Shown in pieces: positions 53,928-62,612 of a stretch of DNA of 64,000 bases. The DNA lies in NCBI RefSeq assembly GCF_001956045.1, contig NZ_MRTH01000020.1, positions 1 through 64,000 on the forward strand, read 5' to 3'. Position numbers and translations under genes: made by a program. Every line of letters begins with the position of its first letter. Within the stretch, counting starts at the first letter, position 1. Source of the DNA: Paenibacillus sp. FSL H7-0331 (GTDB lineage Bacteria > Bacillota > Bacilli > Paenibacillales > NBRC-103111). Below the pieces are notes generated by a model that saw nothing but the letters and a program-made list of their open reading frames with translations, did no database searches and was not told where the DNA came from.

Positions 53928-55580
53928 ATGTTAAAAAGAAAATCCACGCACTCACTATTGGCATGTGTCCTGTTCGGCAGTGTTTTGGTCGGTTGCGCTA
54001 GCGACAAGTCCACAAGCAATCCATCGGCGGCATCGGATACGAACGGTACCGAATCACTATCGATGCCCATAACGCAAAAACCGATTACGATAAAATGGTA
54101 TCAACGAAATTATGTGGAAACCGAATTGAAGAGCATGGGAGAAATGGAAGTGTTTAAAGAGCTGGAAAAGCGAACGGGGATCCATATTGAATTCGTGCAT
54201 CCGCCTAATACCCCCGATGCCTTGAACGTCATGCTGGCTTCAGGCGATTATCCGGATGTCATTTTCTGGGATTGGTCCAGTGTTCCACGCGGTTTAACCG
54301 GCCTTATTAACGATGGGGTCGCGATTAAGCTAAACGATTACATGGACAAGTATGCGATTAATTACAAAAAAGCGCTTGTCAAACATCCGGATGTAAAGAA
54401 ATTCGTTACACTTGATGATGGCACGTATCCTGCATTTTTTCAATTGGATCCCGATCCTCTGAGAACGAGCTATAACGGCCTGATTACCCGCAAGGATTGG
54501 TTGGATAAGCTGGGCTTGAAGCCACCCACAACGATTGACGAATGGCATACAGTATTAAAGGCTTTTAAAGAAAAAGATCCCAACGGCAATGGCAAGGCGG
54601 ATGAGATTCCTTACAGTATCGCCAAAACCCCTAGCGGAACCGCGCTTGGAGGGATCGGAAGCGGTATGTCCGAATTCACCGCAGCATGGGGAATATTAGA
54701 CGGATTTTACAAGGACCCTGCCAGCGGAAAGCTGATGTATGGGCCGTTGCAGCCACAGTATAAAGATTATCTGACAACAATGGCCAGTTGGTATAAAGAA
54801 GGACTCATTGATTCAGAATTCGCCTCGACGGACTCTAAAGGCTTGACGACGAAACTGCAGAACGAATTGGTTGGCACCACTTTCGGTTCGTTAGGTTCAA
54901 TCATCGGAAATACGACTACTTTGGCGAGAGCTAAGAATCCAAGCTTCTCATTAATCGGAGTAAAACCACCGATAGGTCCAGGTGGAAAATCGTATAATTA
55001 TTCTTCACAAACGATCCAAAAGGTCGGTCTTTCGGCTATCATTACCAAATCTTCTAAATACCCAAAAGAAATCATTAGACTGATAGATTATATGTACTCG
55101 GATGAAGGCCAGGCGCTCCTGAATTGGGGAATCGAAGGAAAAAGCTATGAGGTGAAGGATGGCAAGAAGTTTTTCACAGATGACATAATGAAAAGCAAGG
55201 ATGGCAAATCTCCTCAGCAAGCGATTTATCGCTACGCGACACCTGTCTTTGGGCATACAAAAGTAATGGAATACGAACCTTGGAGCCAAATTTCCTTGCC
55301 GTTTCCGGAACAACAGGAGTCTATCAAAACATTTGCCAGTGCGGATACTTCCCTGAATACGACATTATCGATTAGCTTAACGACAGACGAGAGCTCCCAA
55401 TTAGGGTCGCTTATGAGCGATATCAATACTTATAAACAGGAAACGGTACTGAGGATACTTATGGGAGCCGATCCAATAAGCAAAATTGATGAGTTTCAAA
55501 AAAGGTTGAAGAGCATGGGGATTGACGAAGCCAATAAGATTTATCAGACCGCTTTCGATCGTTTCAATGCAAGAAAATAA
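53928..55580 (+). CDS. ABC extracellular solute-binding lipoprotein, LplA type (cassette 3)
   Basis: A 550-residue lipoprotein. The signal peptide ends at the lipobox LVGC (Cys about residue 23). The family's calcium-like loop is DPNGNGKADEIPYS. ATG 53928 is chosen because upstream in-frame codons would bury the signal peptide. The region before it has a G-rich ribosome site (CAGGGGG). A clear terminator follows. It supplies cassette 3 with ligand; the PL6-type lyase encoded next may generate that ligand. Confidence 0.9.
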   Translation: MLKRKSTHSLLACVLFGSVLVGCASDKSTSNPSAASDTNGTESLSMPITQKPITIKWYQRNYVETELKSMGEMEVFKELEKRTGIHIEFVHPPNTPDALNVMLASGDYPDVIFWDWSSVPRGLTGLINDGVAIKLNDYMDKYAINYKKALVKHPDVKKFVTLDDGTYPAFFQLDPDPLRTSYNGLITRKDWLDKLGLKPPTTIDEWHTVLKAFKEKDPNGNGKADEIPYSIAKTPSGTALGGIGSGMSEFTAAWGILDGFYKDPASGKLMYGPLQPQYKDYLTTMASWYKEGLIDSEFASTDSKGLTTKLQNELVGTTFGSLGSIIGNTTTLARAKNPSFSLIGVKPPIGPGGKSYNYSSQTIQKVGLSAIITKSSKYPKEIIRLIDYMYSDEGQALLNWGIEGKSYEVKDGKKFFTDDIMKSKDGKSPQQAIYRYATPVFGHTKVMEYEPWSQISLPFPEQQESIKTFASADTSLNTTLSISLTTDESSQLGSLMSDINTYKQETVLRILMGADPISKIDEFQKRLKSMGIDEANKIYQTAFDRFNARK

Positions 55581-55625
55581 ATGCCACTGTAATTAACAGT
55601 TTAGTATAATTACCCAATACGAAGC

Positions 55626-55664
55626 GAGCCTTAGATGAAATTCTAAAGGCTCCTTTTCCTTTTC
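55626..55664 (+). terminator. Intrinsic terminator of cassette 3
   Basis: GAGCCTTAGA (55626-55635) pairs with TTCTAAAGGCTC (55641-55652) with one bulge, followed by a T-rich run. Confidence 0.8.
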
Positions 55665-55665
55665 A

Positions 55666-55906
55666 ATTATAAAAATGGTAAAAAAACACAATTCAATCAT
55701 AAATAAATTCATTCCAATCTGAATGACGGGGTTGTAAAGTGAAAATTGGAAAAAGAATACAGAAGCAAAATGTAATCGCATACATAAGTTCTTTTTCCAT
55801 GCTTGAAGCGCCATGAAATTAGGCAGAAGGGGGTTGAGTAAACGAAGATAGTCGGGTGCCTGTGACTGGATAGGGTGCTTTTTAATTAATTATTGAGGAT
55901 GGTGTA
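55666..55906. other. Intergenic region without recognisable gene
   Basis: A+T-rich sequence between the cassette-3 terminator and the PL6-type gene. GAGGATGG at 55893-55900 serves as the ribosome site of the next gene. No convincing promoter or ORF was found; a minus-strand frame at 55593-55814 has no family likeness. Confidence 0.4.
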
Positions 55907-57763
55907 ATGATGTTTAATTTTAATCACAAGCAAATTGTCGGTCTCATGCTATGTATTTGTTTGACATTGATGCTGTTTCCAAGCTTAGGCTTTGCGGCGG
56001 ATGCCAAATTAAACGCTTCTGCTGTTAGCGCAAGCTCGGATGACGGGAATGTACCGGGTAACACGGTTGACGGGGATTTGAATACCCGCTGGTCAGCGAA
56101 CGGCGATGGGCAATGGATTAAGTACGATCTGGGCAGCAGTAGAAAAGTCTCTTATATCAAAATTGCCTTTTATAACGGCAGTACGAGAACGTCCACATTC
56201 GATATTCAAACGTCTACGGATAATACGAATTTTTCTACGGTACAATCCAATGTTACAAGCACTTTAAGCGATGCGCTGCAGACGTTTAACTTCACGGATG
56301 TCGATCCTGCTCGTTATGTGAGGATTGTGGGACATGGAAATTCCAGCAATACATGGAACAGCTACACCGAGGCGGAGATTTATGGCGACGTATCCAGCAG
56401 CGGAACGACCGTAAATGTATCCACAGCTGCACAATTAACAACAGCTATTAATAATGCGACTGCAGGCACGACGATTGTGCTTGCGAATGGCACATACAAT
56501 GGTCCTTTCAGCATATCAAGCAAGAACGGAACGGCGAGCAGTCAGATTCTTATCCGGTCGGCGAATCAAAGCCAGGCGATTATTTCGGGCAGCGGGGGCT
56601 TTACGCTCAGCAACTCGTCATATGTAACGATCCAGGGCTTGAAGTTCACCAATCAAGGCACTGCGGTCGCTCTATCGAGCTCCGATCATATTCGGATTAC
56701 TCGCAACCAACTAGCTTTAGCAACGAATACAGCTGCGACGAAATGGATTGTACTCAACGGAACGGGAAGCAGCAACAACTGGATCGATCATAATGAATTC
56801 GGTCCGAGACATGATTTGGGTCAAATGATTTCGATTGATGGCACGGGTGGTCAGGTAGAACAGAATACGTTAATTGAATACAATTATTTCCATGATGCTG
56901 ATCCCCAAACATCGAATGGAGGCGAAACGATCCGCGTCGGCTTATCCGGATTGTCGATGTCGGATGGATTCAATACGATTCAGTATAATTTGTTCGTCAA
57001 TTGTGACAGTGATGCAGAGGTCGTTTCGGTTAAAAGCAAGAACAATACCGTTCGTTATAATACATTCCGCAACAATAGTGCGCAGGTGACGGCACGACAT
57101 GGACATAACGATAGCTTTTACGGCAACTTCTTCTTCGGAGACGGGGCTAAAGCATCGGTTGGCGGGTTTCGGATTTATGGCAATGACCATAAGATATACA
57201 ATAATTATTTTGAAAATTTGACCAGCGCTGCGATCAATATTGACGGCGGCGATTTCGACGCTGGTTCCGCAGGCACTAATTATACGAGTGCGAACTTGAC
57301 TGCGCATTGGAGAGTTTATCGCGCTCAGGTTACGAATAACACGGTAGTGAACAGTACAGGCAGCAGCTTGGCTGTAGGCTTAAGCTTTACCTATGCTCCA
57401 GTGGACAGTGTGATAGCGAATAACATTGCCAAAAGTTCAACAGGGACGCTGTACAATGAAGCGAAAACCTCAAACACCGTATTTGAAGGCAATATTGGAT
57501 ATGGAACGACGCTGAATAATGCTTCCAGAACCTCGGCTGAGATCAGGAACATCAATCCGCTATTTACAACCTCCAACGGCTTGCAAAAATTATCTTCGAC
57601 CAGCCCGGCTATCGATGCTGCAGTAGGCTCGTATGCATATGTGACGGAAGATATGGATGGGCAAGTGCGTGCGACGAAGGATGTCGGAGCGGATGAATAT
57701 TCAACTGCGCCAATTGTTCGACAGCCGCTTACTTCAGCAAATGTCGGACCGAACGCGCCTTAG
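55907..57763 (+). CDS. Secreted PL6-type polysaccharide lyase with F5/8 C domain
   Basis: A 618-residue exported protein. The signal peptide (LMLCICLTLMLFPSLGFA) is cut near residue 30. Residues about 35-155 are an F5/8 type C carbohydrate-binding domain (TVDGDLNTRWSANGDGQWIK). Residues about 165-600 are a right-handed beta-helix of polysaccharide lyase family 6. K376 (SVKSKNN) and R397 (VTARHGHN) are 21 residues apart, as are the catalytic Lys250 and Arg271 of chondroitinase B. D369 and E371 match its calcium ligands Glu243 and Glu245. NFFFGDGAK and FRIYGNDHKIYNNYF are further family marks. Likely substrate: a uronic-acid polysaccharide such as alginate or a glycosaminoglycan. Confidence 0.85.
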   Translation: MMFNFNHKQIVGLMLCICLTLMLFPSLGFAADAKLNASAVSASSDDGNVPGNTVDGDLNTRWSANGDGQWIKYDLGSSRKVSYIKIAFYNGSTRTSTFDIQTSTDNTNFSTVQSNVTSTLSDALQTFNFTDVDPARYVRIVGHGNSSNTWNSYTEAEIYGDVSSSGTTVNVSTAAQLTTAINNATAGTTIVLANGTYNGPFSISSKNGTASSQILIRSANQSQAIISGSGGFTLSNSSYVTIQGLKFTNQGTAVALSSSDHIRITRNQLALATNTAATKWIVLNGTGSSNNWIDHNEFGPRHDLGQMISIDGTGGQVEQNTLIEYNYFHDADPQTSNGGETIRVGLSGLSMSDGFNTIQYNLFVNCDSDAEVVSVKSKNNTVRYNTFRNNSAQVTARHGHNDSFYGNFFFGDGAKASVGGFRIYGNDHKIYNNYFENLTSAAINIDGGDFDAGSAGTNYTSANLTAHWRVYRAQVTNNTVVNSTGSSLAVGLSFTYAPVDSVIANNIAKSSTGTLYNEAKTSNTVFEGNIGYGTTLNNASRTSAEIRNINPLFTTSNGLQKLSSTSPAIDAAVGSYAYVTEDMDGQVRATKDVGADEYSTAPIVRQPLTSANVGPNAP

Positions 57764-57875
57764 CAGGAGGATACGAGTTACCCGCAATACCTTTGCATTG
57801 GCCAATTCGAACAGGGGCTTATACGAAGACAGTAGCGAAGAAATTCAAATATGAAACGAGAAAGGCGATGAATTC

Positions 57876-60800
57876 ATGCACTCCATTCAGAAGAAGAAAC
57901 CGTTTCATATCTTGCTGGCTGTTATTCTTGCTGTTGCACTCATGCTCCCCAGCCAGGCTTTCCTTCCTTTTGCACATGCAGCGAGTGAGCTAAACTATGC
58001 TTTAAATAAACCAGTACCGGGCAAAAGTTCGGATGCGTCCGCTGGCCGGGCTACTGCTGCAGTCGATGGTAATCCCGGTACGTTCTGGCAGCCTCTCTCG
58101 AGCGACCGTGTGGACAATCTTAATGTTTGGATGACGGTGGATTTGACAGCTCAGCAAAAGATCAATAAGACAGTTTTGAATTTTGCTAGTACCGAATCCA
58201 TTGTTAATGGGTATAAAATCTTGTACTCCAATGATAATAGCAATTGGACTGAAGCTTATGCCAAAAGCAGCTCGTCAGGGGCTATACAAGCTCAGGACAC
58301 GGCCAATTTTAGCGAGGTGATGACAAGGTACATTAGGGTATCTATCGACCTGACGGGTAATTCTCTATTTAAGCTTGGAGAATTTGAAGTCATAGGGGAA
58401 GGCGATCCTAACACGCAGCCAGATTTAAAACGCGCATATATTTCTGATACAACGGGCAATGAATACCCTTTGGACTCGACAATAAAGCTGCATAAAAATG
58501 AGAGTGCTTCATTAAAGCTTCGAGGCGAGCTCGTAACAGGCAATGAAGCGGATTTATCCGACCCGGGATTCCTCGTGTCCTTGATCAGCTCGAAGCCGGC
58601 AGTAGCTTCGGTTAATTCATCTGGCGCGCTGGCTGCGCTGCAATCCGGCATTACTCAAATCACCGGAACGATCAGACAGGGCAGCATTACGATGACAACA
58701 AGTATATGGATTGATGTGAGCGATCCTGAGCTGTTGATAGCCGATCTTCAGATGACCCATCCGATTATGACGGTCAAGGTCGGCCAACCCGCGTTTGTAA
58801 AGCCTGGAGATGTATATCCTGCCCTTGTGGTTAATCCCTATGTTGAAGCAGTGTTAAATGGCGTGCTTGTAGACAGCGTACAAAATGTCGTATATCGACT
58901 GCCTGAAACTTCTTTGAGACCAGGTACTATGCTGCAACTGCAAATACCAGGTACGGTATCGAATATCGGGGAGCATCAAATCCGGCTGACTCTCACACCC
59001 ACAGGGAAATCGACGCTTTACGACACGTTTTACTTCTTCTCTGCGGATGTCGGTACCATACCAGCAGGTCAAAGCCGCCTTGCATTCATAGGGGCTGGTG
59101 GCAAGCTCGTTTATGCTTCGGACTATAAGGGAAATAAACTGATCGATTACTCCGACGCCGGGTACATGGGAGGCGGAGTAAAGCTGCCCGATTTACCGGT
59201 TAGATTGACGCTATCGCCTGCCATCAGTGGTGATGACACGGCACGAATTCAAGCGGCGATTGATGAAGTGTCTAATATGCCGCTTTCTGCGGACGGATTC
59301 CGTGGGGCCGTCCTTCTCTCTAAAGGGACATATCGAGTGGGAAGCAAGCTTTTTATCCGCAACGGGGGTGTCGTGCTGCGAGGTGAGGGTCAGGGCGAGG
59401 ACGGAACCATATTATTCGCTACAGGAAAGGAAAAGCGGAATATTCTCGAAATCGGCGGCGCTAGTGGTCCGGTGGTCAGTTCAGCTATAAAAACGACCAT
59501 TAGCGATCTATATGTTCCGACAGGGGCCCGCAGCTTCCGTGTGGCCGATGCGAGTCAATTCCAGGTGGGGAACTCCGTCATGGTACGTAGAATAGGGAAT
59601 GACCGATGGATTCACGAGCTTCTTATGGATCAAATTACGGACAGACCGGGAACAGACGGCAGTACGCAGCAATGGACCCCATTCGATTTCAGCTTCGACC
59701 GGGTCATTACTAAAATCGAAGGGAATGTCATTACTGTAGACGCTCCTCTAGCGAATGCATTCGAATTGCGTTGGGGAGGGGGAGAACTTCTGGCTTACGA
59801 TGATCCTGCACGGATCCAGCAGGTCGGGGTCGAAAATATACGTGTCGATGTCAACTTCGACGCTTCCATCATTAAAGCGGATAACGGTGTAAACTATTAT
59901 GCTGACGATGCTCACCCGGAAACCTTCATCGCGTTCAAGAGCGTCAAAAATGCCTGGGTTCGCGACATCACCGCCCTTCATTTAGGATATGCCATGGTAT
60001 ACACAGGCAGAGATACGAAATGGACGACTACGCAGGACAGCACCGTGCTTGAGATGGCCAGCACACTTGACGGCGGTCGCAGATATCCTTTGTTATATGA
60101 AGGGCAGCTCGGCTTGACTCAGCGGGTCAATGTCGATTCGGCAAGACACGCATACATCGTAAGCAGCCGTGTTCCAGGGCCGAACGTTTTCCTTGACGGT
60201 GTTGCGACGACCCAATTCAACACAACCGAACCGCATCACCGTTGGTCCGTCGGCGGCTTGTTCGATAATATCGACGCCAACATTGCCATTCAGGATCGTG
60301 GATGGCTCGGCAGCGGGCACGGTTGGGCCGGGGCAAACTGGGTGGCCTGGAATACTAAAGGGGGCCTTGCTCTGCAGAATCCCCCGACCGCACAAAATTA
60401 TGCAGTCGGTTTCACAGGAACAGTAAGTAAACCGTTTCTTCCAAATAAGGATGACATGAGGACGCGCGAGGGCGGCTATTGGGAAAGCCTCGGTACATCC
60501 GTTTATCCGCGAAGCCTGTACTTGCAGCAGCTGCAGGATCGCGTGGGAAGCGATGCTGTAATCAATATCGGAAAGTATTTTTACGGAGAGCCCAAGCTAA
60601 GCAGCTTGACCGTTAGTGAGGGACAGCTTAGCCCAGCGTTTACTGCTCAACAAACAGACTATGAGGCGAGTGTTACGTACAACGTGTATAAGCTTACGGT
60701 CACTCCTTTTGCAGTTGATACAGGCGCAAGCTTGCGGGTCAACGGAACTCCGGTTGCTAGCGGGCAAGCGAGCCAGGAGATTGGATTAGGCTATGGCGCC

Positions 60801-61013
60801 AATACTGTCGAGATTTCCGTCTACTCTCCAAGCAATCTTGCGTTCAGAACCTATAAAGTGAAGGTCAACAGAGCACAGCCGCAGCTGCAGTCCATTGCTT
60901 TCAAGTCTGGATTTATATTCGTAAAGACCGGTGAATCCCAAACGACCGAGGTTCAGGGGGCATATGAGGACGGAAGTACAAAAGCATTGATATCGGGAGT
61001 GGTTTACCGGTAA
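57876..61013 (+). CDS. Secreted discoidin/beta-helix protein with broken C-terminus
   Basis: A 1045-residue exported protein. Signal peptide about residues 1-32 (FHILLAVILAVALMLPSQAF); F5/8 C domain about 35-170 (AAVDGNPGTFWQPL, YIRVSIDLTG); Ig-like Big-type segment about 190-285; then a pectate-lyase-3-like beta-helix from about 430 (DDTARIQAAIDEVSNMPL, KGTYRVGSKLFIRNGGVVLRG). Near the end is a cadherin-like domain (LSSLTVSEGQLSPAF, VEISVYSP). The last domain, a Big_2-type repeat starting at SIAFKSGFIFVKTGE, stops early; its continuation lies in other frames up to 61251. The product may still be active because only the tail is lost. It probably acts with the PL6-type lyase upstream. Confidence 0.82.
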   Translation: MHSIQKKKPFHILLAVILAVALMLPSQAFLPFAHAASELNYALNKPVPGKSSDASAGRATAAVDGNPGTFWQPLSSDRVDNLNVWMTVDLTAQQKINKTVLNFASTESIVNGYKILYSNDNSNWTEAYAKSSSSGAIQAQDTANFSEVMTRYIRVSIDLTGNSLFKLGEFEVIGEGDPNTQPDLKRAYISDTTGNEYPLDSTIKLHKNESASLKLRGELVTGNEADLSDPGFLVSLISSKPAVASVNSSGALAALQSGITQITGTIRQGSITMTTSIWIDVSDPELLIADLQMTHPIMTVKVGQPAFVKPGDVYPALVVNPYVEAVLNGVLVDSVQNVVYRLPETSLRPGTMLQLQIPGTVSNIGEHQIRLTLTPTGKSTLYDTFYFFSADVGTIPAGQSRLAFIGAGGKLVYASDYKGNKLIDYSDAGYMGGGVKLPDLPVRLTLSPAISGDDTARIQAAIDEVSNMPLSADGFRGAVLLSKGTYRVGSKLFIRNGGVVLRGEGQGEDGTILFATGKEKRNILEIGGASGPVVSSAIKTTISDLYVPTGARSFRVADASQFQVGNSVMVRRIGNDRWIHELLMDQITDRPGTDGSTQQWTPFDFSFDRVITKIEGNVITVDAPLANAFELRWGGGELLAYDDPARIQQVGVENIRVDVNFDASIIKADNGVNYYADDAHPETFIAFKSVKNAWVRDITALHLGYAMVYTGRDTKWTTTQDSTVLEMASTLDGGRRYPLLYEGQLGLTQRVNVDSARHAYIVSSRVPGPNVFLDGVATTQFNTTEPHHRWSVGGLFDNIDANIAIQDRGWLGSGHGWAGANWVAWNTKGGLALQNPPTAQNYAVGFTGTVSKPFLPNKDDMRTREGGYWESLGTSVYPRSLYLQQLQDRVGSDAVINIGKYFYGEPKLSSLTVSEGQLSPAFTAQQTDYEASVTYNVYKLTVTPFAVDTGASLRVNGTPVASGQASQEIGLGYGANTVEISVYSPSNLAFRTYKVKVNRAQPQLQSIAFKSGFIFVKTGESQTTEVQGAYEDGSTKALISGVVYR

Positions 61014-61251
61014 GCCAGGAGAAACTCACACAACGGTTGTACAGGCGGTGTATTCAGATCGTAGCAGTAACAGGTAACGGCGGGAGTCACTTACCGCTCA
61101 TCCAACAGTGCTGTAGTCCAAGTAGACGCAAACGGTATTGTCAAGGCGATAAAGGCAGGTAAAGCGGACATTATCGTCGATTACGGCGGTGAGCAAGAGA
61201 GGGTTAAGGTAAACGTAACTACCTCGAGTGGTGGACATGGGTTCGACTAGG
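61012..61251 (+). pseudogene. Frameshifted Big_2 tail of the preceding gene
   Basis: After the stop at 61011-61013 one frame reads KPGETHTTVVQAVYSDRSSN and a third frame reads GVTYRSSNSAVVQVDANG then GKADIIVDYGGEQERVKVNV to a TAG at 61249-61251. These are the two halves of a bacterial Ig-like Big_2 domain. At least two frame changes and probably a deletion between tandem Big_2 repeats separate them from the gene body. Beyond 61251 the plus strand holds an unassigned stretch (SNGTIRFNATVIAYDPAAL) that may be more debris. Confidence 0.75.
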
Positions 61252-61424
61252 GGTATTTTATTTCTAACGGAACAATAAGATTCAATGCTACCGTTATTGC
61301 CTACGATCCGGCTGCATTAAACTTGATTCGAAGATTTACGATGAAGTATTGAGAGTAAGAGCCTTGACTGCCCGGATGAATGGCATTCGTGCTCTCTGGC
61401 TGCCACCCCTTTTATACGTATCAA

Positions 61425-61450
61425 AGAAGCCGGCCCATTGGGCGGCTTCT
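61425..61450 (-). terminator. Terminator of the small minus-strand gene
   Basis: AGAAGCCG (61425-61432) and CCC (61434-61436) pair with GGGCGGCTTCT (61440-61450) around a 3-nt loop with one bulged G; TTTGATA follows on the minus strand. Confidence 0.7.
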
Positions 61451-61456
61451 GCTCGT

Positions 61457-61688
61457 TTACTTCGTAATTTGGATGAGAGCGATCTGGATTTTCGCTTCCG
61501 GCATACCGGAATAAATTTTCGGACCGTCAATGGGATCCGATCCGAGATATTGTTGGAAAATTGCCAGTGCCGTCTTCCCGCTGTTCGGTCCGTCGGAATT
61601 GATCGTTACTGTGGTGGCAAACACGGTACTCGCGAGAAACAGATGCTAAGGTCAAGGCAACGGTCATTTGGAAATATTTCCCTGTCAT
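61457..61688 (-). pseudogene. Small secreted protein, one-base frameshift in the signal peptide
   Basis: ATG 61688 with GAGGAGGG upstream starts a signal peptide MTGKYFQMTVALTLASVS. One extra base then shifts the frame; the other frame continues ASTVFATTVTINSDGP, a good signal-peptidase site, then GKTALAIFQQYLGSDPIDGP and PEAKIQIALIQITK to a stop at 61457-61459. Joined, it is a secreted peptide of about 77 residues with its own terminator. No family is recognised. The shift is either recent inactivation or a base-calling error, since the rest of the frame is clean. Confidence 0.6.
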
Positions 61689-61863
61689 TACATAATCCCT
61701 CCTCATCCTAATTGCACTCCATAGCGAGTCATACAATCAGCCATCCGTTCTCCTTTCCAATAGGATGATGTAATTGTAATGGAATCTTTTCCATGTAAAC
61801 ATGAGTTTTCTTGTACCGAGGGAACGAAAAATGTCCAAACGTTTTTACAATTTCATCATTAAA

Positions 61864-61953
61864 CTAACCTTCCTTTTGTAAATAGGCGGTTAGCATTTCG
61901 TGAATCTCCCGGTCACCTTCGACAATGAGAAGTTTTGAAGCTATATTGTCCAC
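61864..61953 (-). pseudogene. N-terminal fragment of a response regulator
   Basis: GTG 61953 after GAGG opens a 29-codon frame containing KLLIVEGDREIHEMLTAYLQ, which matches the first beta strand and helix of an OmpR-type receiver domain (usually ILIVEDD). The normal second acidic residue is Gly. It stops at TAG 61864-61866 and no continuation is seen in other frames. A truncated remnant. Confidence 0.6.
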
Positions 61954-61973
61954 CCCTCAGTAGTTCATATCTA

Positions 61974-62003
61974 AGCCCTCATCTTGTTGACAAGGTTAGG
62001 GCT
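61974..62003. terminator. Terminator-like hairpin
   Basis: AGCCCT (61974-61979) pairs with AGGGCT (61998-62003) around an inner CTTGT/ACAAG stem; ATTTGATG follows. The rest of 61954-62292 has no gene. TTGACT (62093) and TTGACA (62122) look like -35 boxes but lack well-spaced -10 partners. Confidence 0.4.
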
Positions 62004-62292
62004 ATTTGATGCATACCCAGATACTCTCGTACCTCTACGAGCTTGAAATTTCTGTGTACAATATAAGTTTAGTAAGCGAAAAAATAAAAAGATTGACTTT
62101 TTGTTGTGATAATGCAGGTGCTTGACAGGCATATGATACGATAAAAAAGTTAAAAGTTCTCCTCTACATCTGCTTTCCTAGTTACATGTGACTGGAGCCT
62201 AAATGATGGGCTTATATCTTTATCATCCTGAGTTAACCTTTCTAACAGGTTGTAGAGAGAACATTTGATAAACAAAAAGGAGGAGATGTCAT

Positions 62293-62560
62293 ATGAGCAC
62301 AAATTAAGTCGCTTTGGTTACTGGAGAGTCTCGGGGAATTGGAGAAGCTATTGTAAGACGTCTTGATTGCGAGGGCACATCCGTAGCATTTCCCTATGCA
62401 GCTCACAGCAAAAAGGAGTCAACAATGCTGGGGTATCAAGCATGAAGCTTTATGATCAGCTTTCAATCGAAGAGTTCGATTATATGATTGCTGTGAGTTC
62501 GCTCCATATTTTCAGCCGTACAAGTAATTGCACCTCAACACTTCGTTCTGTCAGTTTTTA
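62293..62560 (+). pseudogene. Decayed short-chain dehydrogenase (SDR)
   Basis: ATG 62293, with AAGGAGGAG upstream, meets a TAA at codon 5. The frame then shows the SDR cofactor motif VALVTGESRGIGEAIVRRL and SVAFPYAAHSK. About 45 residues are missing, and in another frame VNNAGVSSMKLYDQLSIEEF then DYMIAV gives the NNAG region. Homology ends there, before the catalytic YxxxK. The gene has a nonsense codon, an internal deletion, a frameshift and a lost C-terminus. Its tail is in frame with the Rieske gene behind it, which creates a misleading long ORF. Confidence 0.82.
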
Positions 62561-62612
62561 TGCAATTCCAGTGAAAATTGAAAAAAGACTAAAATCATTA
62601 GGAGGAAATTTC

